Assembly (NCBI RefSeq): GCF_015752155.1
Contig: NZ_JADOVI010000001.1
Coordinates: forward strand, 558,001-622,000
Direction: 5' to 3'
DNA from: Cryobacterium sp. MP_M3
Lineage (GTDB): Bacteria > Actinomycetota > Actinomycetes > Actinomycetales > Microbacteriaceae
Length of the DNA stretch: 64,000 bases
Part shown: positions 46,498 to 54,068 of the stretch, one piece after another
Layout of the letters: the number at the start of each line of letters is the position of its first letter
How positions within the stretch are numbered: the stretch's first letter is position 1
Notes under the pieces: generated by a model
The model's input: only the letters and a program-made list of their open reading frames with translations
The model's database searches: none
What the model was told of the DNA's origin: nothing
Position numbers and translations under genes: made by a program

Positions 46498-48191
46498 CAA
46501 TGGCATCCGAGCTCCCGCACCCGCCGGTGCCCGGCGAGGCCGCGCGCCCGCCGATCACCATGCTGAACCCGGACTTCCCGTTCAGCTACGACCACTACCT
46601 CGCGCACCCGGCCGGGCTCGGCCGCGTGCCCGACCTCAAACTGGGCACCGAGGTGGCCGTCGTCGGCGCCGGGCTGTCCGGCGTGATCGCCGCCTACGAG
46701 CTGCTCCGGCTGGGCCTCAAGCCGATCGTCTACGAGGCCGCCCGGATCGGCGGCCGGCTGAAGACGGCGGAGTTCTCCGCGGCGCCCGGCGTGGTCGCCG
46801 ACCTCGGCGGCATGCGCTTCCCCGAGTCGGGCAAGGCGTTCTACCACTACGTCGACACGGTCGGCCTGGAGACCCGCGAGTTCCCGAATCCACTGTCGGC
46901 CGTGACGCCGAGCACGCTGATCGAGCTGGAGGGCAAGGCCCACTATGCGGAGACGGCCGACGACCTGCCGCCGTTCTTCACCGAGGTGGCCGAGGCCTGG
47001 CGGCGGGCCCTGCGCGAGGAGGTCGACTTCGACGCCGTGCAGGACGCTCTCCGCACCCGTGACGTCGCCACGATCAAACGGATCTGGAACCGGATCGTCG
47101 CCGAGCTCGACGAGCAGACCTTCTACGGTTTCATCGCCGGCAGCGCCGCGTTCAGGGAGAAGTCCTTCGCCCACCGGGAGGCCTTCGGGCAGGTCGGGTT
47201 CGGCACCGGCGGCTGGGACACCGACTTCTCCAACTCCATCCTCGAGATCCTGCGGGTGGTCTTCACCGACGCGGACGACAAGCACCGGCGCATCCTCGGC
47301 GGCGCGCAGCGGCTGCCCGACGGCCTCTGGTCGCACACCCCCGACGACCTGGTGCACTGGCCGAAGGGCACATCGGTCGCGAGCCTGAACGGCGGGGTAC
47401 CGCGCGGCGCCGTCGCCTCGATCAAGCGGGGCGAGGACGGCGGCATCCGGATCACCGAGAAGTGGGGGGCGACCCGCGAATTCGAGGCGGCCATCGTCAC
47501 CTGCCAGTCCTGGCTGCTCTCCGCCCGGATCGACACGGAGGAGGCCCTCTTCGCGCCGGAGATGTGGACGGCGATCGAGCGCAGCCACTACATGCAGTCG
47601 TCCAAGACCTTCGTCATGGTGGACCGCCCGTTCTGGAACGACATCGACCCGGAGACGGGCCGGCACGTGCTGAGCATGACCCTGACCGACCGGCTGCCGC
47701 GGGCGACCTATCTGCTCGACGACGGCCCCGACAAGCCCGCTGTCATCCTGCTTTCATACACCTGGAACGACGACGCGCTGAAGTTCCTGTCGCTCAGCGC
47801 GGACGAGCGCACCGACCTCATGCTGCACTCACTGAAGAAGATCTACCCCACCGTGGACATCGCCTCCCACATCGTGGGTGAGCCGATCACGGTGTCGTGG
47901 GAGGCGGACCCCAACTTCATGGGCGCGTTCAAGAACAACCTGCCCGGCCATTACCGCTACCAGGAACGGCTCTTCGGGCACTTCGTGCAGGACGGATTGC
48001 CCGAGGCCCAGCGCGGCGTCTTCCTCGCCGGCGACGACATCTCCTTCACCGCCGGCTGGGCCGAGGGCGCGGTGACCACGGCCCTCAACGCGGTGTGGGG
48101 CACGGTGCGGCACCTCGGCGGAGCGTCGGCGGCCGAGAACCCCGGCCCCGGCGACGTCTGGGACGAGCTGGCCCCGGTCGTCCTGGGCTGA
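46494..48191 (+). CDS. davB: FAD amine oxidase family, probable L-lysine 2-monooxygenase (DavB-like)
   Basis: 565 residues. FAD site EVAVVGAGLSGVIAAYELL near residue 45, then YEAARIGGRLKTAEF and ADLGGMRFPESGKAFYHYVD. Several stretches parallel Pseudomonas DavB: a start with NPDFPFSYDHYLAHPAGLG, FGQVGFGTGGWDTDF, YMQSSKTFVMVDRPFW, ITVSWEADPNFMGAF and the terminal NPGPGDVWDEL. DavB converts lysine and O2 to 5-aminovaleramide and CO2. A tryptophan or arginine 2-monooxygenase is the main alternative. It overlaps the permease gene by 4 nt; the amidase for its product lies at 42362. Confidence 0.83.
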   Translation: MTMASELPHPPVPGEAARPPITMLNPDFPFSYDHYLAHPAGLGRVPDLKLGTEVAVVGAGLSGVIAAYELLRLGLKPIVYEAARIGGRLKTAEFSAAPGVVADLGGMRFPESGKAFYHYVDTVGLETREFPNPLSAVTPSTLIELEGKAHYAETADDLPPFFTEVAEAWRRALREEVDFDAVQDALRTRDVATIKRIWNRIVAELDEQTFYGFIAGSAAFREKSFAHREAFGQVGFGTGGWDTDFSNSILEILRVVFTDADDKHRRILGGAQRLPDGLWSHTPDDLVHWPKGTSVASLNGGVPRGAVASIKRGEDGGIRITEKWGATREFEAAIVTCQSWLLSARIDTEEALFAPEMWTAIERSHYMQSSKTFVMVDRPFWNDIDPETGRHVLSMTLTDRLPRATYLLDDGPDKPAVILLSYTWNDDALKFLSLSADERTDLMLHSLKKIYPTVDIASHIVGEPITVSWEADPNFMGAFKNNLPGHYRYQERLFGHFVQDGLPEAQRGVFLAGDDISFTAGWAEGAVTTALNAVWGTVRHLGGASAAENPGPGDVWDELAPVVLG

Positions 48192-48200
48192 CTGCCGGCC

Positions 48201-48302
48201 CAGTGCTGCGGGCAGTGCTGCGGGCAGTGCTGCGGGCAGTGCTGCGGGCAGTGCTGCGGGCTCAGTCCTTCGGGCTCAGCCCTGCGTGCTCAGTCCTGCG
48301 TG
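48201..48302. repeat. Tandem repeats: five 12-nt then three 14-nt units
   Basis: CAGTGCTGCGGG occurs five times without change at 48201-48260, followed by CTCAGTCCTTCGGG, CTCAGCCCTGCGTG and CTCAGTCCTGCGTG (48261-48302). The array fills the gap between two convergent genes and contains the stop and last codons of the carbonic anhydrase-like gene. Confidence 0.9.
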
Positions 48303-48838
48303 GCGGCGTGGGAGCCGGAGTGCAGGGCCGAGTGCTCCAGGTAGGCCTCGGCGTTGTGACGGATGCCGGCCACCTCGTCATCCGTCAGCGACCGGCGCAC
48401 CTTCGCGGGCACGCCGGCGACCAGCGAACGCGGCGGCACGACGCTGCCCTCGAGCACCACGGCCCCCGCGGCGATGAGGGAGCCCGCGCCGATGACGGCG
48501 CCGTTGAGGATGGTCGCCGACATGCCCACGAGCACGTCGTCCTCGATCGTGCAGCCGTGCAGCACGGCGCCGTGGCCGACGGAGACGCCCTGGCCGACGA
48601 TCAACGGGAAGCCGTGGTCGACATGGCAGGACACGTTGTCCTGCAGGTTGGAGCCGGCGCCGATCCGGATCGGCTCGGCCTCGGCGCGGAGCACCGCGTT
48701 GTACCAGACGCTGGCGTGCTCGGCCAGGATGACGTGGCCGACGAGCACGGCGCCGGGGGCGACGAACGCGGTGGCGGCCACGCTCGGTCCGGGGCGGTCG
48801 GAGAGGGTGATGATGCGGGCGGCGTTGTCGGCAGTCAT
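48290..48838 (-). CDS. Gamma-carbonic-anhydrase-like protein
   Basis: 182 residues of left-handed beta-helix (hexapeptide) type. Zinc ligand positions of gamma-carbonic anhydrases are present: the first His in DNVSCHVDHG near residue 70 and the others in GHGAVLHG near 95. GMSATILNGAVIGAGS is typical of the YrdA/CaiE group. Whether it hydrates CO2 or serves another acyltransferase-like role is open. A leaderless start is likely (TAGGCT 7 nt before ATG). Its 3' end runs into a tandem-repeat array. Confidence 0.85.
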   Translation of the reverse strand: MTADNAARIITLSDRPGPSVAATAFVAPGAVLVGHVILAEHASVWYNAVLRAEAEPIRIGAGSNLQDNVSCHVDHGFPLIVGQGVSVGHGAVLHGCTIEDDVLVGMSATILNGAVIGAGSLIAAGAVVLEGSVVPPRSLVAGVPAKVRRSLTDDEVAGIRHNAEAYLEHSALHSGSHAATQD

Positions 48839-48845
48839 ACGCGCC

Positions 48846-48851
48846 AGCCTA
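48846..48851 (-). promoter_or_regulatory. -10 hexamer TAGGCT, leaderless promoter
   Basis: Minus-strand TAGGCT 7 nt before the ATG at 48838. Confidence 0.5.
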
Positions 48852-48923
48852 GTGCGCCGCCTCCCTGCCCCGCCTCACCCTGCCGCCTCCCCGCGCCGCC
48901 GGGCTCCCGCCCGAGTCTCCACC

Positions 48924-48987
48924 CCGCCGAACTGTGAGAAATGCGCCATTCCGGCCCGAAAACCCGGCTTTGCTCACAGTTCGGCGG
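48924..48987. repeat. Intergenic inverted repeat IR-C
   Basis: Perfect 15-bp arms CCGCCGAACTGTGAG (48924-48938) and CTCACAGTTCGGCGG (48973-48987), each followed inwards by AAA or TTT one base later. It lies in the divergent gap before the ybaK-like gene. Its arm sequence is shared with IR-D beyond the other end of that gene. Confidence 0.85.
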
Positions 48988-49036
48988 AGGCTCGGCGGAG
49001 GCTCGGCGGATGCCGGCGGCAGGCGGGAGGGACGTC

Positions 49037-49042
49037 TAGTCT
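49037..49042 (+). promoter_or_regulatory. -10 hexamer TAGTCT, leaderless promoter
   Basis: TAGTCT 6 nt before the ATG at 49049. Confidence 0.5.
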
Positions 49043-49048
49043 GGCTGC

Positions 49049-49525
49049 ATGGTCAACACCGCTCATCCCGCCGTCGACCGGGTGCGTGTGGCACTCCGCG
49101 GCCACGGCCTCGATCCCAAGATCCGCTGGTTCGACGAGGCGGCCACGACCGCCCCGGCCGCCGCGGCCGCGCTGGGCATCGAGGTCGGTGCGATCGCGAA
49201 CTCGCTCGTCTTCCTGCTTGACGACGAGCCGCTGCTGGTCCTGACCTCCGGCGCCCACCGGGTCGACACCGAGTGGCTGGGGGAGCGCCTCGGCGGCACC
49301 ATCGGTCGCGCGTCGAAGGACGCGGTGAAGGCCGCCACCGGTCAGGTGATCGGCGGGGTCGCCCCGGTGGGGCATCCGTCGCCGCTGCGTACCCTGGTGG
49401 ATGTCGCGCTCGCCGAGTTCCCCGTGGTCTGGGCCGCCGCGGGCCACGCCCACACCGTCTTCCCGACCACCTTCGACGAGCTGGTGCGGATCACCGCCGG
49501 CGAATCGACCGCCGTGGCGCCCTGA
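49049..49525 (+). CDS. YbaK/ProX-type aminoacyl-tRNA deacylase domain protein
   Basis: 158 residues matching the stand-alone YbaK/prolyl-tRNA-editing domain: AAALGIEVGAIANSLVFLLDDEPLLVLTSG, then DAVKAATGQVIGGVAPVGH with the conserved Lys-x-x-x-x-x-T-G block and GHAHTVFPTTFDEL near the C-terminus. These proteins hydrolyse mischarged tRNAs (Cys-tRNAPro, Ala-tRNAPro). The gene has a leaderless start and is bracketed by two copies of the same inverted repeat (IR-C and IR-D). Confidence 0.85.
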   Translation: MVNTAHPAVDRVRVALRGHGLDPKIRWFDEAATTAPAAAAALGIEVGAIANSLVFLLDDEPLLVLTSGAHRVDTEWLGERLGGTIGRASKDAVKAATGQVIGGVAPVGHPSPLRTLVDVALAEFPVVWAAAGHAHTVFPTTFDELVRITAGESTAVAP

Positions 49526-49564
49526 ACGTCCTGCACCTCCTGCGCCTCTGAACGTCCCGAGCGC

Positions 49565-49641
49565 CGCCGAACTGTGAGAAAGTCCGCCCTTGGCCGTATG
49601 ACTTTGCCGGGGTTTCGGGCGGCCTTTCTCACAGTTCGGCG
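49565..49641. repeat. Intergenic inverted repeat IR-D
   Basis: 18-bp perfect arms (49565-49582 and 49624-49641), then one mismatch and six more pairs (49584-49589 with 49617-49622). The arm CGCCGAACTGTGAGAAAG is the same sequence as in IR-C. It sits between the convergent ends of the ybaK-like gene and galK. Confidence 0.88.
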
Positions 49642-49675
49642 AGGTAAGGAGGTGAAGGCGTGAGGAGGTGCGGTG

Positions 49676-50839
49676 TCAGTCCTCTTCGCGGGCGGCTCCG
49701 TCGGCGGCGCGCACCACGAACAGGTCGGGCGTGCCGAAGTCCTGGGCGGCGAACGCGGCCGTGACGGCGGCCGTCACAGCCGGGATCAGGGCGTGCGGAG
49801 TGAGGGCGATCGCGGCCCCGCCGAACCCGCCGCCGGTCATCCGCGCGCCGATCGCCCCGGCGGCCCGAGCCGTCTCGACCGCGAGGTCGAGCTCGGGCAC
49901 CGAGATCTCGAAGTCGTCGCGCATGGACACGTGCGAGGCGTCCAGGAGGGCGCCGATCGCGGTCGGGCCCTGCTCGCGGAGGGTGCGCACGGTGTCGAGC
50001 ACGCGCTGGTTCTCGGTGACCACGTGCCGCACCCGGCGGAAGGTCTCGTCGTCGAGCAGGTCGCGGGCCCGCGCGAGGTCGTCCACGTCGAGGTCCCGCA
50101 GCGACGACACTCCCATCAGCTGGGCGCCCTTCTCGCAGGAGGCCCGGCGGGAGGCGTAGCCGCCGGTCGAGTGGGCGTGGCTCACCCGGGTGTCGATGAT
50201 GAGCAGTTCGAGCCCGGCCGCGTCGAATCCGAGCGGGATGACCTCGGCGTCGAGGCTCCGGCAGTCCAGGAACACGGCCGCGTCGGCCCGGCCGAGCAGG
50301 GAGGCGGACTGATCCATGATGCCGGTCGGCGCCCCGACGGCCCGATTCTCCGCCAGCTGCCCGACCCGGGCCAGCACGCGCCGGTCCAGCCCGAGCTGCC
50401 AGACGTCGTTGAGGGCGACCGCGACCGCGCTTTCGATCGCGGCCGAGGAGGACAGCCCGGCGCCGATCGGCACATCCGAGTCGATGAACACCTCGAAGCC
50501 GGCCACGACGGCCAGGTCGGCGCCGAACTCGCCCAGCGCCCAGGCGACACCGAGCGGGTAGGCCGACCAGCCCTCGAGATTCTCCGGGGTGAGATCGTCC
50601 AGCGACAGCTCCACGGTCTCCTCGGCGAAGGAGCTGGCCACGCGCACCAGCCGGTCGGCCCGCACCCCCAACGCCACGACGGTGCGGCGGTCGATCGCGA
50701 ACGGGAAGACGAAGCCGTCGTTGTAGTCGGTGTGCTCGCCGATCAGGTTGACCCGGCCGGGAGCCGACCAGAGGCCGGTCGGCTCCGTGCCGAACCGGGT
50801 CTGGAAGCCGGTGGTCACCGTCTGGTGGAGGTCGCTCAT
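49676..50839 (-). CDS. galK: Galactokinase
   Basis: Phosphorylates galactose at C1 in the Leloir pathway. 387 residues. The GHMP signature appears as GRVNLIGEHTDYNDGFVFP near residue 25, the ATP loop as PIGAGLSSSAAIESA near 125, and motif 3 as GARMTGGGFGGAAIAL near 335. It overlaps galT by 4 nt (ATGA) and is the second gene of the divergent gal operon. Confidence 0.96.
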   Translation of the reverse strand: MSDLHQTVTTGFQTRFGTEPTGLWSAPGRVNLIGEHTDYNDGFVFPFAIDRRTVVALGVRADRLVRVASSFAEETVELSLDDLTPENLEGWSAYPLGVAWALGEFGADLAVVAGFEVFIDSDVPIGAGLSSSAAIESAVAVALNDVWQLGLDRRVLARVGQLAENRAVGAPTGIMDQSASLLGRADAAVFLDCRSLDAEVIPLGFDAAGLELLIIDTRVSHAHSTGGYASRRASCEKGAQLMGVSSLRDLDVDDLARARDLLDDETFRRVRHVVTENQRVLDTVRTLREQGPTAIGALLDASHVSMRDDFEISVPELDLAVETARAAGAIGARMTGGGFGGAAIALTPHALIPAVTAAVTAAFAAQDFGTPDLFVVRAADGAAREED

Positions 50840-52059
50840 GACTGGGCCTTTCCGGGGAGGGTGGCGTCCGGTGCGGCCAGGCCGGCGGCATCCGCGCCGG
50901 TGAGGGCGGCGGCCGCCGCGGCATCCGCCGCATCGGAACGTGCGAGGGCCGCGCGAATCGTCGCGGCAGCCTGCTCGGGGGTGACATCGCCGATCCAGGC
51001 CCCCATGGCGGCCTCCGAACCGGCCAGGAACTTGAGCTTGTCCTCGGCCCGGCGCGGGCTCGTCACCTGCAGCATCAGCCGGATCTCGTCGCGCCGCGTG
51101 TTCACCGGTGCCTGGTGCCAGGCGGCGATATACGGCGTCGGCGTGGCGTAGATGGCGTCGATCCCGCGCAGCAGACGGCGGTAGAGCACGGCCAGCTCGT
51201 CGCGTTCGGCAAGCGTGGTGCCGGCGAAGTCGGGCACGTGGCGGTGCGGGAGCATGTGCACCTCGATCGGCCAGCGGGCGGCGAACGGCACGAACGCGGT
51301 CCAGTGCTCGCCGGTCAGGATGACCCGGTCCCCGGCCTGCTCGGTGGCCAGGATGTCGGCGAACAGGGTCGGCCCGTACGCGTCGAGGGAGGCGATCACC
51401 CGCTGGCTGCGCGGCGTGACGTAGGGGTAGGAGTAGATCTGGCCGTGCGGGTGGTGCAGAGTGACGCCGATCGCCTCGCCGCGGTTCTCGAACGGGAACA
51501 CCTGCTCGATGCCGGGCAGCTGCGAGAGCGCGTGGGTGCGCTCCGCCCAGGCCTCGATCACGGTGCGGGCGCGGGTGACCGAGAGGCTGCCGAACGAGCC
51601 CTCGGTGGCCGGGCTGAAACAGACGACCTCACAGCGTCCGACCGAGGTGCGGATGCGGCCCAGGCCGATCACGGCCAGGTCGTCGAGTCCGGCGGGGGCG
51701 TCGGCATCCGTCAGCAGCGGGCCGAACGACGGTGACTTGTTCTCGAACACGGCCACGTCATAGTTGCTCGGCACCTCCGACGGGTTCTCCGGCGTCGACG
51801 GGGCCAGCGGGTCGAGGTGCGCCGGCGGCAGGAACACCCGGTTCTGGCGGGCCGCGGCGATCGACACCCATTCCCCGCTCAGCGGGTCCTGGCGCATCCG
51901 GGCCGTCGCGGGGCGCGGATCGAGCTCGCGCAGGTCGGCGGCCCGCTCCGGGGGGAGCGTGGTGCCCGGGTCATCGAAATAGATGAGGTCGCGGCCGTCC
52001 GCGAGGGTGTGGCGGTGACGGATGATGCCGGTGTCGGCGACGAAGTGTTCTGTATTCAT
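50836..52059 (-). CDS. galT: Galactose-1-phosphate uridylyltransferase
   Basis: 407 residues from ATG 52059; a GTG at 52071 in frame is possible and lies directly behind TTATC. The active site is in VTLHHPHGQIYSYPY near residue 175 (His-Pro-His), the nucleotide-binding start RQDPLSGEWVSIAAARQNR near 55, and LPHRHVPDF near 270. It exchanges UMP between UDP-glucose and galactose-1-phosphate. galK follows with overlap. The divergent DeoR-family gene and the AT-rich palindromes between them suggest galactose-responsive repression. Confidence 0.95.
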   Translation of the reverse strand: MNTEHFVADTGIIRHRHTLADGRDLIYFDDPGTTLPPERAADLRELDPRPATARMRQDPLSGEWVSIAAARQNRVFLPPAHLDPLAPSTPENPSEVPSNYDVAVFENKSPSFGPLLTDADAPAGLDDLAVIGLGRIRTSVGRCEVVCFSPATEGSFGSLSVTRARTVIEAWAERTHALSQLPGIEQVFPFENRGEAIGVTLHHPHGQIYSYPYVTPRSQRVIASLDAYGPTLFADILATEQAGDRVILTGEHWTAFVPFAARWPIEVHMLPHRHVPDFAGTTLAERDELAVLYRRLLRGIDAIYATPTPYIAAWHQAPVNTRRDEIRLMLQVTSPRRAEDKLKFLAGSEAAMGAWIGDVTPEQAAATIRAALARSDAADAAAAAALTGADAAGLAAPDATLPGKAQS

Positions 52060-52091
52060 GGCAGTGCCCACGATAACAAATTTGCGTATCG

Positions 52092-52117
52092 GAAACTAGA
52101 GGTTTCTAATTGAGAAC
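52092..52117. promoter_or_regulatory. Operator-like palindromes between galT and the DeoR regulator
   Basis: GAAAC-TAGAG-GTTTC (52092-52106) is a perfect 5-bp inverted repeat. It overlaps a longer imperfect one, GGTTTCT-AATTG-AGAACC (52101-52118). This 73-nt gap is the most AT-rich stretch in the neighbourhood. Binding by the adjacent DeoR-type repressor is inferred. Confidence 0.5.
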
Positions 52118-52144
52118 CAAAGCAAACTAAGTGAAGATGGTTCT

Positions 52145-53005
52145 ATGTCCGAATCAGAATCGCCGAAGGACCAGCACCCGGAACCGCCAGCCGATCGGGG
52201 TGCCCTTCCGCCGCACCAGCGGCGGGAGCGCATCCAGATGCTCGTCGACGAGCGCGGGTTCGTGCGGGTCAGCGAGCTCCGTGAGGCATTCGGAGTGTCC
52301 GGAGTGACCGCCAGGAGCGACCTCGACGCCCTCGAGGCGGCCGGGGTCCTCCAGCGCGTGCACGGCGGGGCGGTGCCGGCCCCGACGACGGGAGCCGGGG
52401 CGAGGCCCGACCGGGAGTCGTCGTTCGAGGAGGCGCTGGCGGCATCCGTGCTCCCCAAGCAGCAGATCGGCGTGCTCGCCGCCTCGCTCGTCTCGAGCGG
52501 CCAGAGCCTGATCCTCGACGTGGGCACGACCACCCTCGCGGTCGCGCGGGCCCTGCTGGCCCGCACCGAGTTGACCGACGTGGTCATCATCACGAACGGC
52601 CTGAGCATCGCGCTCGAACTCGAACCGGCCATTCCCCGGTTCACCGTGATCGTCACCGGAGGGTCGCTCCGCCCGCTGCAGCATTCCCTGGTCGAACCCC
52701 TGGCTGCGACCGTTCTTGGACAGGTGCACGCCGACCTGGCCTTCATCGGCTGCAATGGCGTGGACGCGGAGCGCGGCGTGACCAACATCAACCTCCCCGA
52801 GGCCGGCGTCAAGACGCTCATGCTCGCCGCCGCGACCCGGGCGATCGTCGTCGCCGACGGCTCGAAACTCGGCCAGGTGCATCTCGGCCGGATCGGCGCG
52901 CTGACCGCCTTCGACACCCTCGTGACGGATGCCGACGCCTCCGCCGACCTCCTGGCACCCCTCCGCGACGCCGGCCTCACCGTTCTCCAGCCGGGCTTAG
53001 GCTGA
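52145..53005 (+). CDS. DeoR/GlpR-family transcriptional regulator
   Basis: 286 residues. The N-terminal helix-turn-helix reads ERIQMLVDERGFVRVSELREAFGVSGVTARSDL in sequence (residues 27-60), the DeoR signature; the C-terminal sensor domain (SILDVGTTTLAVARAL-like LILDVGTTT near 120, ITNGLSIALEL, GCNGVDAERGVTN) binds phosphorylated sugars in this family. It is divergent from galTK and followed by galM, so it is probably the gal regulator. A 25-residue polar N-terminal extension precedes the DNA-binding domain. Confidence 0.88.
   Translation: MSESESPKDQHPEPPADRGALPPHQRRERIQMLVDERGFVRVSELREAFGVSGVTARSDLDALEAAGVLQRVHGGAVPAPTTGAGARPDRESSFEEALAASVLPKQQIGVLAASLVSSGQSLILDVGTTTLAVARALLARTELTDVVIITNGLSIALELEPAIPRFTVIVTGGSLRPLQHSLVEPLAATVLGQVHADLAFIGCNGVDAERGVTNINLPEAGVKTLMLAAATRAIVVADGSKLGQVHLGRIGALTAFDTLVTDADASADLLAPLRDAGLTVLQPGLG
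52998..53003 (+). promoter_or_regulatory. -10 hexamer TAGGCT, leaderless promoter for galM-like gene
   Basis: TAGGCT 6 nt before the ATG at 53010; it overlaps the end of the DeoR gene. Confidence 0.5.
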
Positions 53006-53009
53006 AACC

Positions 53010-53966
53010 ATGCGAGCAGCGACAGGCACACAGTACGAGTTGCGGGCGGCCACCCCGAGCGGGCCGGCCCTGGCGATCGTGACCGAGGTGGCGGCCGGAC
53101 TCCGCGTGTATTCCGTTGACGGAATAGACCTGGTCGAGCCCTTCCCTGCCGAGACGATCCCGCCCAAGTCGGCCGGCGTCGTGCTGGTCCCGTGGCCCAA
53201 CCGTATCCGTGACGGCGTGTGGCTGTATGACGGCAAGCCCAGGCAGCTTGCGCTCAACGACCCCGAGGAGCGCAACGCCATCCACGGGCTGCTCAGCGTC
53301 TCGCCGTATCGGCTGCTCGACCGCAGCGCGGCCGCCGTCACCCTGGCCGCGACGGTGTTCCCCCGGCTCGGCTACCCGTTCCAGCTCGACACCACGGTCA
53401 GCTATGCCCTCACCGACGACGGGCTCGACGTCACCCACACGGTGCGCAACGTGGGCACGGATGCCGCCCCGGTCGCCATCGGCGCACACCCCTATCTGAA
53501 GATCGGCGGCGTCCCCACCGACGACCTCACGCTCACGGCGGCGGTCGGCACGCGGATCGAGGTGGACGAACGCCTGAACCCGGTCGGCGAGGTGCCGGTG
53601 GACGGCACCGGCTACGACCTCCGTGGGGGCCGGCCGGTGCGGGACCTCGACCTGGACGACGGCTTCACCGCCGTCATGCGGGAGGCCGGCGGCGGCAAGG
53701 GAGCGGTGGAGCACTCGCTGACCGCGCCCGACGGCCGAAGCGTCATCCTCTGGGGTGACGAGAACATGCGCTATGTGCAGGTCTTCACGCCGCGCAACTT
53801 CCCGGTCGACACTCCCGACGGGCCGGTCCTGGGGCGCGCGGTCGCGGTGGAGCCGATGACGGCCCCCGCGAACGCCTTCAACACGGGGGCCGGCCTGCGC
53901 TGGCTGGAGCCCGGCGAGGCCTGGACGGTGCGCTGGGGCATCCGCCACACCGGCCTGGCCGACTGA
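53010..53966 (+). CDS. Aldose 1-epimerase family protein (GalM-like)
   Basis: 318 residues. Catalytic positions are kept: NAIHGLLS near residue 90, IGAHPYLKIGG near 160 (His acid) and AVEPMTAPANAFNTG near 285 (Glu base). It interconverts alpha and beta anomers of galactose or related sugars, feeding galK. Start 4 nt after the DeoR stop and 6 nt after TAGGCT, so it may be transcribed both from its own leaderless promoter and with the regulator. Confidence 0.9.
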   Translation: MRAATGTQYELRAATPSGPALAIVTEVAAGLRVYSVDGIDLVEPFPAETIPPKSAGVVLVPWPNRIRDGVWLYDGKPRQLALNDPEERNAIHGLLSVSPYRLLDRSAAAVTLAATVFPRLGYPFQLDTTVSYALTDDGLDVTHTVRNVGTDAAPVAIGAHPYLKIGGVPTDDLTLTAAVGTRIEVDERLNPVGEVPVDGTGYDLRGGRPVRDLDLDDGFTAVMREAGGGKGAVEHSLTAPDGRSVILWGDENMRYVQVFTPRNFPVDTPDGPVLGRAVAVEPMTAPANAFNTGAGLRWLEPGEAWTVRWGIRHTGLAD

Positions 53967-53999
53967 GCCTGGGTGGTCGGCTGGCAACGGGCAAACGGA

Positions 54000-54040
54000 A
54001 CGCCCGGTGGACGGCCGCAGTGCGGACATCCACCGGGCGT
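54000..54040. terminator. Bidirectional hairpin between convergent galM-like and permease genes
   Basis: Perfect 12-bp stem ACGCCCGGTGGA (54000-54011) / TCCACCGGGCGT (54029-54040) with an inner CCGCA/TGCGG hairpin. It lies mid-gap between two gene ends. Confidence 0.75.
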
Positions 54041-54068
54041 CGCCGACCGGTGACCCGGTCGGCCGCTC

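Noticed and set aside
46494-48191. Classification of the FAD enzyme as a simple monoamine oxidase or L-amino acid oxidase
   Set aside because: Several long segments parallel lysine 2-monooxygenase (DavB), including the N- and C-terminal family stretches, and the gene is coupled to a CAT-type permease; the narrower call fits better.
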